NCBI RefSeq assembly: GCF_018323985.1
Contig: NZ_AP024590.1
Location: 1,736,001 to 1,800,000 of the forward strand
From: Enterobacter kobei
GTDB taxonomy: Bacteria > Pseudomonadota > Gammaproteobacteria > Enterobacterales > Enterobacteriaceae
Length of the DNA: 64,000 nt
Reading direction: 5' to 3'
How positions within the stretch are numbered: the stretch's first letter is position 1; each line of letters begins with the position of its first letter. The translations under genes and the position numbers were made by a program. Below the pieces are notes generated by a model, which did not search any database, was not told where the DNA came from, and was given only the letters and a program-made list of their open reading frames with translations. Below are positions 50,805-58,680 of this stretch, one piece after another.

Positions 50805-52901
50805 GTGTATAACGATAAACACTATCCATTAATGAAAATCAGCATGACGGCGCTCGCGCTGCTGGTCGCGCCGCTGTCGCTTCATGCGCAGGATAAAGCC
50901 GCTGAAGCCTCGATGGGTACCCAGGAAAAAGTGAATGTGGATGCGGCGGATCAGCAGGACGCGGGAACCACCAAAACTACTGACGACGTCTCTACCGGTC
51001 AGCGCGACGGACAAAACGTCGCGGCGGCCAGCACGACCGAGACCTCACTGGTGCCGGCTGGCGCGACCTGGGACAGCTTCCATGGTCAGCTTAACGCTCA
51101 GAAATACAGCCCGCTGAAACAGATCACCGCTGAAAACGTCAGTCAATTAAAAAAAGTGTGGGAGTTTCATACCGGCGATGTGTCGGACGGGAAAGGGGAT
51201 ACACCGGCTACGGTGTGGTCCGCAACGCCGATTTTTGCCAACGAGACGCTGTACATCGGTACGCCTTTTGATCGCCTGATTGCGCTGGATCCGGGCACCG
51301 GTAAAGAGAAGTGGCACTACGATACAAAATCCTCGCGTAAAGCGCTGACCCAGCCGGTACTGAAAAACCGTGGCGTCTCCTACTGGCAGGCGAAAAACCC
51401 GGTTGCCGGGCAGGCGTGTCAGAAGATTGTTTATATGGGTAACGTGGATGGCAAGCTCTTTGCGATCGATGCCGATTCCGGTAAGCCGTGCACAGACTTT
51501 GCGGAAAATGGCGTGCTGGATATTAACCAGTGGAACACCGTAAACGCCAAATATCCGCTGTCGATCCTGCAACCGCCGACGGTCGTTGGCAATCATTTGT
51601 TAGTGGGCTGGGCCGGTAAAGACTGGGCCTATGCGGAGGCCCCTCCGGGCAGCGTGTTCGCGATTAATGCCCAGACCGGTAAGCTGGAATGGACCTTCGA
51701 AGCGATCCCGGAAGCAGTGCGTAAACGTACCGGGACGGCCAACGTCTGGACGCATATGTCTGCCGATGAAGCGAATGGCCTGGTCTATCTGCCGGTTTCC
51801 TCGCCATCCCCGAACTACTGGGGCGGTAACCGCGTCGATCCTATTCCGCTCGGCACCTCTACCACGGCGCTGGACATCAATACCGGCAAGGTGGTCTGGT
51901 CCCGTCAGTGGGTGCACCATGATGTCTGGGATTACGACATTAACTCTGCGCCGACGCTGATGGATATTACCGTTGATGGCAAAAAGATCCCGGCGCTGAT
52001 CCAGGCGACCAAGCAGGGCTTCTTGTTCGTGGTGAACCGTCTGACGGGCGAAGATGTCTGGCCGATTGAAGAGCGTCCGGTGCCGCAGGGCGACGGTTCG
52101 GTGCAGGGCGAAGTGCTTTCGCCAACGCAACCGTTCCCGACCAAACCTGCGCCGTTGCTGGATCAGTCGAAAAAGCCGGAAATCTGGAAACTGGCGGATA
52201 TGGTCGGTGCCGGTCAGTGTTCGCGCCTGTGGGATAATCTGACCTACGAGGGCATGTACACGCCGCCAACCACCAAAGGCGAGGGGACGCTGACCTATCC
52301 GGACAGCGCCGGTGGCGTGCAGTGGGGCGGCGTGGCGTTCGATCCGGAAAAACAGATCGCCATTGTTAACACGTCCCACATTGTGCAGTACGTGAAGCTC
52401 TACAATCGTAAAGACTACGATAACGCGGATAAGGATTCCGGCAACGAAAGCGGGTTTGCACCGCAGGAAGGCGCGCCTTATGGTCTGCGTCTGATGGTGG
52501 CGAATAACTGGCTGGGTATGCCGTGCTGGCAGCCGCCGTTCGGTGAAATCGTGGCGCTGGATATGCATACGGGTGATGTGAAATGGCGTCGTCCGGTTGG
52601 CGCATCTCAGCAGTATGGCTTCTTTATGCCGGAAAGCTGGGGCTCCCCGACCATCGGCGGCCCGGCTGTGACGGCGGGCGGTGTGGTGTTCATCGGCGCA
52701 TCAATGGATGCGAAGGTGCGTGCCTACTCGGTGGATACCGGCGAAGAGCTGTGGGCCGATCAGGTTGAAGCCCCTGCGGTGGCTAACCCGTCGGTCTATG
52801 AGTATAAAGGCCGTCAGTATGTGGCGTTTGTCGCCGGTGGTAATACCATCCTGAAGGATCAGGTAGGTGACCAGGTAGTGGTGTACGCGCTGCCTGAATA
52901 A
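50805..52901 (+). CDS. Secreted PQQ-dependent dehydrogenase, Gcd/quinate type
   Basis: The 698-residue protein has an export signal (MKISMTALALLVAPLSLHAQ within the first 29 residues), a low-complexity Ala/Thr/Asp/Gln linker of about 55 residues, and the eight-bladed PQQ propeller. Matches to Gcd are FSPLKQIT-like SPLKQITAENV, the VHHDVWDYD segment, GVQWGGVAFDP and the final QVVVYALPE. It would oxidise a sugar, alcohol or quinate in the periplasm and pass electrons to ubiquinone. Unlike Gcd it has no TM domain of its own. The GTG at 50805 follows GAGGG; an ATG at 50787 overlapping the previous gene is also possible. PQQ genes are not in the window. Confidence 0.85.
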   Translation: MYNDKHYPLMKISMTALALLVAPLSLHAQDKAAEASMGTQEKVNVDAADQQDAGTTKTTDDVSTGQRDGQNVAAASTTETSLVPAGATWDSFHGQLNAQKYSPLKQITAENVSQLKKVWEFHTGDVSDGKGDTPATVWSATPIFANETLYIGTPFDRLIALDPGTGKEKWHYDTKSSRKALTQPVLKNRGVSYWQAKNPVAGQACQKIVYMGNVDGKLFAIDADSGKPCTDFAENGVLDINQWNTVNAKYPLSILQPPTVVGNHLLVGWAGKDWAYAEAPPGSVFAINAQTGKLEWTFEAIPEAVRKRTGTANVWTHMSADEANGLVYLPVSSPSPNYWGGNRVDPIPLGTSTTALDINTGKVVWSRQWVHHDVWDYDINSAPTLMDITVDGKKIPALIQATKQGFLFVVNRLTGEDVWPIEERPVPQGDGSVQGEVLSPTQPFPTKPAPLLDQSKKPEIWKLADMVGAGQCSRLWDNLTYEGMYTPPTTKGEGTLTYPDSAGGVQWGGVAFDPEKQIAIVNTSHIVQYVKLYNRKDYDNADKDSGNESGFAPQEGAPYGLRLMVANNWLGMPCWQPPFGEIVALDMHTGDVKWRRPVGASQQYGFFMPESWGSPTIGGPAVTAGGVVFIGASMDAKVRAYSVDTGEELWADQVEAPAVANPSVYEYKGRQYVAFVAGGNTILKDQVGDQVVVYALPE

Positions 52902-52926
52902 TCGTTGATACCGACTGTGAAATAGC

Positions 52927-52953
52927 GTGGGGCCAGATGGCCCCACTTTTTTT
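52927..52953 (+). terminator. Terminator after the PQQ dehydrogenase
   Basis: GTGGGGCCA and TGGCCCCAC form a 9-bp stem followed by seven T, just after the stop codon and before the convergent esterase. Confidence 0.93.
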
Positions 52954-52958
52954 GGCGC

Positions 52959-54134
52959 TTACTTAAACAGTTTCTGCACAAACTCGGCATAGGCCGGACG
53001 CCAGACGTCCATCTCATGACCTAAGCCGGGATAGTTTTTATACTCAAAGGTGATGCCTTTTGCTTCCAGCTCTTGTTTCAGCCCGGCAATATCTTTACCG
53101 GTGACGGCGTCTTTTTCACCAACCACCACGGTGAAGTTATGCAGTTGCTTGTTGATTTCCTGCGGCTTGTTGAGCTGCGCGGTGATGCCCGCATCCGGCA
53201 CGGTGGCGGTGGTGACGCCGCTGAAAGTGCCGAGCCAGCCGAAGTTATCGAGGTGGTTCATACCGGAAAACAGCGCCTGGAAGCCCCCCTGCGATAGCCC
53301 TGCCAGCGCGCGGCCACCGGCGTCTTTGCGCACGTTAAAGCGTGTATCCACCAGCGGAATGATGTCCTGCATCAGTTCACGATCGGCGGCTTTGGCATTC
53401 AGCGGATAGAAGGTTTTGCGGCGATCTTTGGGCGGGAAGTTTTCCGGGATCGCCCCGGCAATGTCCGTTTCGGTATCCGGTACCACTACCAGCATCGGCT
53501 TGATTTTGCCTTCCGCCAGCAGGTTATCCATGATTTGCGGCAGACGTCCCTGATCGATGGCAGAAAGGCCGGTATCGCCAAAGCCATGATAGAAATAGAG
53601 CACCGGCAGCGGTTCGCCCTGGCTGTTATAACCCGGCGGCGTCCAGACATACACCCGGCGCTCTGATCCCAGTGCTTTCGAGTGATAGGTGACCGTCAGG
53701 AGATCGCCGTGCGGCACGGCGCGATCGTCCAGTACACTGCCCGGCACGAGGATCAGGCTGGTATTCACCTGACGCTGGGGTTTCGGGAAGCGGCTTCCCG
53801 TATCAACCGACCGGAAGCCATCCACATCAAAATAGTATTCGTACAGATTCGGGGCCAGCACGTCGCTTTTCCACGACCAGATGCCGCGTTCATCTTTGCT
53901 CATGTCATGGGAGACAAGGCTGTCCGGGCTGGAGCCGGTGACCACTGAAACGCGTTGGGCATCCGGGGCGAACAGGCGGAAGGTGATGCTTTTATCGGCG
54001 TTGACCTGGGTCACGTACTGGCTGACCGGCAGGGATTGATCCGGCGTGGCCGGGAAGGGCGCGGCAACAACCGGTGCCGCCGCGCCGCCGAGCAGGGCAG
54101 TGATGGCGAGTGCCAGGGCGATGTTCTTTTTCAT
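52959..54134 (-). CDS. Secreted esterase D-type hydrolase with E-set domain
   Basis: The 391-residue protein has a cleavable signal peptide (about 1-25), an immunoglobulin-like E-set domain (about 45-125, FRLFAPDAQRVSVVTG; WSWKSDVLAPNLYEYYFDVDG) and an alpha/beta-hydrolase domain with nucleophile elbow GLSQGG (Ser281) and the catalytic His in GLGHEMDVW. This plan is that of enterochelin-esterase-like and acidic feruloyl-esterase proteins. Together with padC elsewhere in the window a role in releasing ferulate from plant material is possible, but unlinked and unproven. A Gfo/Idh/MocA gene lies upstream on the same strand. Confidence 0.85.
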   Translation of the reverse strand: MKKNIALALAITALLGGAAAPVVAAPFPATPDQSLPVSQYVTQVNADKSITFRLFAPDAQRVSVVTGSSPDSLVSHDMSKDERGIWSWKSDVLAPNLYEYYFDVDGFRSVDTGSRFPKPQRQVNTSLILVPGSVLDDRAVPHGDLLTVTYHSKALGSERRVYVWTPPGYNSQGEPLPVLYFYHGFGDTGLSAIDQGRLPQIMDNLLAEGKIKPMLVVVPDTETDIAGAIPENFPPKDRRKTFYPLNAKAADRELMQDIIPLVDTRFNVRKDAGGRALAGLSQGGFQALFSGMNHLDNFGWLGTFSGVTTATVPDAGITAQLNKPQEINKQLHNFTVVVGEKDAVTGKDIAGLKQELEAKGITFEYKNYPGLGHEMDVWRPAYAEFVQKLFK

Positions 54135-54170
54135 ATTCAGTCCCTCGTTATCTTTTCGTTTATTACGGTA

Positions 54171-55268
54171 TTACAGCGTGATAGTGGTACCCGTGCGTGC
54201 GGCGCGTTCGATGGCATCCAGCAGACGGTGAGTTTTCACTGCCGCGTCAAAATCCGGCAGGGGATCGTCATGCTCTGCGCCCTCACTGAAACGGGCCCAG
54301 GCTTCGGCAATGGTGACGACTGGCCCGTGTAAGTCCGGCGAAACGGTGCGGTATTTTGCCGGGATCTCCATGACCGACAGTTCTGCGTCATCGCCGCGTC
54401 CACCGCGTAAGGTCAGTTCCGCTAACTGGATATGCCCCAGCGGCGCGGTGATCTGTAAATCGCCTTCCGTGCCGTTGATTTCCCACAGTAAATTGGTGCC
54501 GCGACTTATACCGCCGCGGTAGTGCGCCGAAACCACTGCGCCGCTTTGCAGCACGCCACTGACGGCGATCTGATCGGCGGTATCGTTCGGCCTGATTTCA
54601 CCGGTTTCCTGCACACGGAAGCTATCGCGGCGGATCGCCAGCGTGGCGGCCACTTCCCGGAAGTCGCCAAGGATCCAGCACAGCGCATCAATGGTGTGAC
54701 CGAACGGAATGGTGAAGGCATTGGCACCATTCTGGTTGTCGTATAAGTAGATGTTTCTTTGCGGCGCGACGGCGGCGTTTATGCCTGCCGAGCCGACCAG
54801 CGTGGTGGAGAGCACGTCGCCAATATAGCCGTCGTTAATCAAATCGCGGAGATAGCGCAGTACCGGAGACGATCGCGCCTGCAGGCCCGCCGCTGTGCGT
54901 AACCCGAGCTGGCGTGCTTTGGCTGCCATGGCTTCAGCTTCCGCCAGCCCGTTGCCCAGCGGCCATTCGCAATAGACCATCTTTCCTGCATCGAGCGCCA
55001 TGTCCACCAGACCTTTGTGATGGGGGACTTTGACGGTCACGGCCACCAGATCGATGTCAGGATCGGCACATAACGCTGCCGCGTCGGGAAACGCTTTCGG
55101 GATCGCAAAAGTTTCCGCAGCTTTTTGTGAGGACGCCAGACTGCTGTTTGCCACGCCTGTTATGGCATAACCCGGTAAATGCTGTAAGGCAGGAACATGC
55201 GTCACAGAGGCCCAGCCTTCGCCAGGCGATACGCCCACGATGCCCGTACTGATGTTGCCGTTTTTCAT
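54171..55268 (-). CDS. Gfo/Idh/MocA-family oxidoreductase
   Basis: The 365-residue protein has the N-terminal NAD(P)-binding fold (TGIVGVSPGEGWASVTHVPAL) and the family motif YCEWPLG, in place of the usual EKP, around residue 99, followed by the C-terminal alpha/beta domain. The Trp in place of Lys in the E-K-P motif suggests a changed catalytic site or a fungal-type Gal80-like relative. It is 36 bp upstream of the esterase on the same strand, so co-transcription is likely. Substrate unknown. Confidence 0.85.
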   Translation of the reverse strand: MKNGNISTGIVGVSPGEGWASVTHVPALQHLPGYAITGVANSSLASSQKAAETFAIPKAFPDAAALCADPDIDLVAVTVKVPHHKGLVDMALDAGKMVYCEWPLGNGLAEAEAMAAKARQLGLRTAAGLQARSSPVLRYLRDLINDGYIGDVLSTTLVGSAGINAAVAPQRNIYLYDNQNGANAFTIPFGHTIDALCWILGDFREVAATLAIRRDSFRVQETGEIRPNDTADQIAVSGVLQSGAVVSAHYRGGISRGTNLLWEINGTEGDLQITAPLGHIQLAELTLRGGRGDDAELSVMEIPAKYRTVSPDLHGPVVTIAEAWARFSEGAEHDDPLPDFDAAVKTHRLLDAIERAARTGTTITL

Positions 55269-55382
55269 TTCCGCTCCGGTGTGAGTTGTTAACAGAAAGC
55301 CTGCTCGCTATTTCGCCAGCACGTCACACCATTCAGCTATTTGCCTAAAAAAGCAAGCGGTTCGGCGGCTATCAGGAACGCG

Positions 55383-55781
55383 CTATTCGATCAGGCGGCG
55401 TCCTCGGGCGACCACTTTTTTAAACTCTTCACACTCGGTATGCGTCTGCGCCGTACAGCGGGCGACATGTTTCAGCCCGTGGCTAAGCTGGTGCAGACGG
55501 GTAATGGTGTCATCAATGTCTGCGGCGCGCTGTAACAGCAGGTCACGATCAAGCGCGAGCTGCCCCTGAGGGGTGAACATGTCGCGCATCTGATCGAGGG
55601 TAAATCCGGCGGTCTGCCCGAGCGCGATAAGCTGGAGCGTATTGAGCACATTTTCATGGTACTGCCGCCGCAGCCCATTGCGGCCCAGCGGCCTGATTAA
55701 GCCTTTCTTTTCGTAAAAGCGCAGCGTCGAAGGCACCACCCCCGACAAGCGAGCCACCTCGCCAATATCCAGTTCTTTCAT
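55383..55781 (-). CDS. MerR-family regulator
   Basis: The 132-residue protein has the MerR winged helix (IGEVARLSGVVPSTLRFYEKKG) and a coiled-coil dimerisation helix, then a C-terminal segment ARCTAQTHTECEEF with two cysteines. Those could sense a metal or redox signal. Start at MKELDIGE (55781); ten extra codons upstream are open. It is divergent from the DUF2938-like membrane gene at 55857, the likely target. Confidence 0.88.
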   Translation of the reverse strand: MKELDIGEVARLSGVVPSTLRFYEKKGLIRPLGRNGLRRQYHENVLNTLQLIALGQTAGFTLDQMRDMFTPQGQLALDRDLLLQRAADIDDTITRLHQLSHGLKHVARCTAQTHTECEEFKKVVARGRRLIE

Positions 55782-55856
55782 CGTTGACTTAAACCTGACT
55801 TCACGTTGCACACTGAAAGCCAGATTAACAGTTCCCGCAATAAAAGGACGCAGGCA

Positions 55857-56348
55857 ATGGAGAAGATGTGGTTTTTACATGTTGTTTTGACAGGGATCGG
55901 TGGCACGCTGGTGATGGACGCATGGTCGTTATTCCAGAAGCACGGTCTGACGATCCCGCCGCTGAACTACGGGCTGGTGGGGCGCTGGTTATCAGGGTTG
56001 CCGCACGGAAAGGTGTGCCATCACACCATTCTGACGACACCGAAAAGGCGCGGCGAAATGCTGACCGGCTGGATTTTTCATTACCTGACCGGGATTGTGT
56101 TTGCTGTGGTGCCACTGTGGCTGGACGGTGAACGCTGGTTTCGCGATCCTTCGCTGACAACCGCGTTACTGGCAGGTGTGCTGACGTTATTCGCCCCCTT
56201 CCTGATCCTGCAACCCGCGCTCGGTTTCGGCATCGCGGCATCCCGCTCGCCGCACCCCTGGCGGGCGCGTGGGCTGAGCCTTCTGACTCATCTGGCGTAT
56301 GGGGTCGGGCTTTATGTGGCGGCGCAGGGCATTTCACGGATGGGGTGA
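55857..56348 (+). CDS. DUF2938-like inner-membrane protein
   Basis: The 163-residue protein has four or five hydrophobic helices and the pattern GIGGTLVMDAWSLFQK ... NYGLVGRWLSGLPHGK, then GWIFHYLTGIVFA, which I associate with DUF2938. The function is unknown. The ATG at 55857 follows AAGGA at distance. The divergent MerR gene suggests induction by a stress signal. Confidence 0.78.
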   Translation: MEKMWFLHVVLTGIGGTLVMDAWSLFQKHGLTIPPLNYGLVGRWLSGLPHGKVCHHTILTTPKRRGEMLTGWIFHYLTGIVFAVVPLWLDGERWFRDPSLTTALLAGVLTLFAPFLILQPALGFGIAASRSPHPWRARGLSLLTHLAYGVGLYVAAQGISRMG

Positions 56349-56546
56349 TGCGAGGCGTTATTTCGCTAAACCGGAAGCGAGGCCGCATGTTTGAAAATTT
56401 GAGTCTCATTATTCCGGCGAACGATTACCACTATGCTCAAACAGGCATACTCTGCTGCAGAGTCGGCATCGGTCGGTGCGACATCCCTCGTTACAATAAG
56501 GATATTACAATGAACCTCGCTGAGCATTGCCCATCCTCTGCATTCG

Positions 56547-56568
56547 GAGTTATATTAAAATATAACTC
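56547..56568. promoter_or_regulatory. PemI operator candidate
   Basis: GAGTTATAT-TAAA-ATATAACTC is a perfect 9+9 palindrome ending 13 bases before the antitoxin start codon. This is where MazE/PemI-type antitoxins bind to repress their own operon. Confidence 0.8.
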
Positions 56569-56581
56569 ATGGAGGCGTTCT

Positions 56582-56839
56582 ATGTTTACCACTCGTCTGA
56601 AAAAAGTTGGCGGATCCGTCATGCTGGCGGTTCCTCCCGCGGTTCTGAAAACGCTGGGACTGGTAACGGACAGCGAAGTCGGCCTGACCATTGATAATGG
56701 TCGCCTGATTATTGAACCGCAAAACCGGCCCCGTTATTCCCTTGAAGAGCTGCTCGCGCAGTGCGATCCGCACATCGACATGAGCGATGAGGATCGGCAG
56801 TGGATTGATGCGCCAGCGGTGGGTAAGGAGTTGCTGTAG
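56582..56839 (+). CDS. pemI: PemI/MazE-type antitoxin
   Basis: The 85-residue antitoxin has an N-terminal AbrB/MazE swapped-hairpin DNA-binding domain (TTRLKKVGGSVMLAVPPAVL) and an acidic C-terminal tail (LEELLAQCDPHIDMSDEDRQ) that would block the toxin. The sequence is very close to plasmid R100 PemI in pattern. The start at 56582 follows GGAGG. Its TAG stop directly abuts the toxin ATG. Confidence 0.92.
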   Translation: MFTTRLKKVGGSVMLAVPPAVLKTLGLVTDSEVGLTIDNGRLIIEPQNRPRYSLEELLAQCDPHIDMSDEDRQWIDAPAVGKELL

Positions 56840-57172
56840 ATGGACAGAGGCGAAATATGGCTGGTGTCGCTGGATCCCAGCACCGGCCACGAGCAAAGCG
56901 GAAAACGTCCGGTGCTTATCATTTCTCCGGCACCGTTCAACAGGCTGACCCGTCTGCCGGTGGTTGTGCCGATCACCAGTGGCGGAAGTTTCGTCCGCAC
57001 AGCGGGTTATGCGGTATCTCTTGATGGTGCGGGAACGAAAACCACAGGCGTCATTCGCTGCGACCAGCCGAGAACGATTGATATGGCAGCCCGCGAAGGT
57101 AAGCGTCTGGAGCGCATCCCGGCGGCCATCGTAAATGATGTGCTCGCCAGAGTGGAAACCATTCTGAGCTGA
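56840..57172 (+). CDS. pemK: PemK/MazF-type mRNA interferase toxin
   Basis: The 110-residue toxin reads DRGEIWLVSLDPSTGHEQ, RPVLIISPAPFN, VVPITSGGSFVRTAGYAV and GVIRCDQPRTIDM, the PemK/MazF fold with its RNA-binding cleft. It cleaves mRNA when not bound by the antitoxin. It overlaps nothing and starts at the base after the antitoxin stop. The pair sits beside tRNA-Asn copy 3, a usual landing site for mobile DNA. Confidence 0.93.
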   Translation: MDRGEIWLVSLDPSTGHEQSGKRPVLIISPAPFNRLTRLPVVVPITSGGSFVRTAGYAVSLDGAGTKTTGVIRCDQPRTIDMAAREGKRLERIPAAIVNDVLARVETILS

Positions 57173-57225
57173 GGTTCAGGCGTTGGGAAGCGAGGCTGGC
57201 AGGATCGCAAATTACAGAAAGCAAA

Positions 57226-57248
57226 AAGCCCGCTAAATAGCGGGCTTC
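57226..57248 (-). terminator. Terminator of tRNA-Asn copy 3
   Basis: AAGCCCGCTA and TAGCGGGCTT form a 10-bp stem; read on the minus strand it is followed by a T-run. It lies just after the tRNA 3' end and may also end the pemIK message. Confidence 0.88.
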
Positions 57249-57255
57249 TTAAATG

Positions 57256-57331
57256 TGGCTCCTCTGACTGGACTCGAACCAGTGACATACGGATTAACAG
57301 TCCGCCGTTCTACCGACTGAACTACAGAGGA
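57256..57331 (-). tRNA. tRNA-Asn(GTT), copy 3
   Basis: 76 bases, identical to the other three tRNA-Asn copies. It lies upstream of nac, as asnV does relative to nac in E. coli. Confidence 0.98.
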
Positions 57332-57349
57332 ATCGTGTGAACGGGGCGA

Positions 57350-57378
57350 ATAGTAGCGGTGCGATCCGGGCTTGTCAA
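57350..57378 (-). promoter_or_regulatory. Promoter of tRNA-Asn copy 3
   Basis: Read on the minus strand: TTGACA (57378-57373), a 17-base spacer, TACTAT (57355-57350), then TCGCCCCG, the same discriminator as copy 2. Confidence 0.88.
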
Positions 57379-57455
57379 AGGCTGCATCATCCCATTTCAA
57401 CCGTTTGCTGACAAAATCAGCAATCCGCCGATTTCCTCACCGAAACCCGTATCCG

Positions 57456-57472
57456 TGCACCAGTACAGTGCA
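57456..57472 (+). promoter_or_regulatory. NtrC binding site upstream of nac
   Basis: TGCACCAGTACAGTGCA matches the NtrC consensus TGCACCA-N3-TGGTGCA except for two positions in the right half. It lies about 150 bases before the expected nac transcription start, the distance described for Klebsiella nac. Confidence 0.75.
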
Positions 57473-57589
57473 GGTCTGCCTCCTCATGGAACGCTTTCAA
57501 ACCGCTGTTTCAGTGATGAAAGCGTAGCGGGTGATTAGAATCTCTTATTATCTGGCGGCTTACGGGCATCGATAGCGGCTTTGCCAAAA

Positions 57590-57606
57590 CTGGCAAGCAT
57601 CTTGCA
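57590..57606 (+). promoter_or_regulatory. Sigma-54 promoter of nac
   Basis: CTGGCAAGCATCTTGCA fits the sigma-54 -24/-12 consensus (YTGGCACG-N4-TTGCA) with one mismatch, about 57 bases before the nac start codon. nac transcription is known to need sigma-54 and NtrC under nitrogen limitation. Confidence 0.9.
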
Positions 57607-57662
57607 ACTCCTCCGACATGATGACTGCCAGCGTGGCACTGTTATTCCGTACCGGAGGCAAT

Positions 57663-58580
57663 ATGAACTTTAGACGACTGAAATACTTCGTGAAAATCGT
57701 CGACATTGGAAGCCTGACTCAGGCTGCAGAAGTCCTGCATATCGCGCAGCCCGCCCTGAGCCAGCAAGTTGCCACCCTGGAAGGGGAACTGGATCAGCAG
57801 TTGCTGATCCGCACCAAACGAGGCGTCACGCCAACGGAAGCGGGCAAAATTCTTTATGCACATGCGCGCACTATTCTGCGTCAGTGTGAGCAGGCGCAGC
57901 TGGCGGTACACAATGTCGGCCAGACCCTGCGCGGCCAGGTGTCCATCGGTCTTGCGCCGGGCACCGCGGCATCGTCCATCACCATGCCATTATTGCAGGC
58001 GGTGCGTATGGAGTTGCCGGACGTCACCGTCTATCTGCATGAGAACAGCGGTATGTCGCTCAATGATAAATTGCTGAGTGGTCAGCTGGATATGGCGGTG
58101 CTGTACGAGCGTTCGCCGGGCGCGGGCATCACCAGCCAGCCGCTGCTGAAAGAAGATCTTTATCTGGTGGGTACCCGCGATTGTCCGGGGCAGAGCGTCG
58201 ATCTTGCGGCGGTGGCGGAGATGAACCTGTTCCTGCCACGGGATTACAGTGCAGTGCGTCTGCGTGTTGATGAGGCCTTTTCCCTGCGCCGTCTGACGGC
58301 GAAGATCATCGGTGAGATTGAATCCATCGGCACGCTCACCGCCGCTATTGCCAGCGGGATGGGCGGCACGGTGCTGCCGGAATCCGCCGCCCGTTCGCTC
58401 TGTGAGGCGACCAATGGATGGATGGCGCGTATCACGTCGCCGTCCATGAGCCTGCCGTTGTCACTGAACAGTTCATCGCGCGCGCCGCTTTCGCCGCAGG
58501 CCCAGGCGGTGAAAGAGATCCTGATGTCACTGGTCAGCCGTCCGTCGCTGGAGGAGCGCGAGTTGCTGCTGGTGGGCTAG
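57663..58580 (+). CDS. nac: Nitrogen assimilation control protein Nac
   Basis: Nac is the LysR-type regulator that carries the nitrogen-limitation signal to sigma-70 genes (histidine, proline, urea use, and repression of gdhA). The 305-residue length equals the family. It begins MNFRRLKYFVKIVDIGSLTQ, with helix-turn-helix AAEVLHIAQPALSQQ. It has a sigma-54 promoter and NtrC site upstream. The upstream in-frame ATG at 57618 is not used because the family starts at MNFRRLKYF. cbl follows, as in E. coli. Confidence 0.96.
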   Translation: MNFRRLKYFVKIVDIGSLTQAAEVLHIAQPALSQQVATLEGELDQQLLIRTKRGVTPTEAGKILYAHARTILRQCEQAQLAVHNVGQTLRGQVSIGLAPGTAASSITMPLLQAVRMELPDVTVYLHENSGMSLNDKLLSGQLDMAVLYERSPGAGITSQPLLKEDLYLVGTRDCPGQSVDLAAVAEMNLFLPRDYSAVRLRVDEAFSLRRLTAKIIGEIESIGTLTAAIASGMGGTVLPESAARSLCEATNGWMARITSPSMSLPLSLNSSSRAPLSPQAQAVKEILMSLVSRPSLEERELLLVG

Positions 58581-58680
58581 GGTTATTCCATTTCGACATA
58601 AGATGCAGGTTTTTATTATTTGTTCCCCCGGCCTTCAGACTCTAACAATAGCGTTATGTCTGATGGCCCGGGAGAGAAGG

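Noticed and set aside
51600..52568. Long open frame antisense to the PQQ dehydrogenase
   Set aside because: Arg/His-rich translation with no family resemblance; the sense frame is clearly a conserved enzyme.
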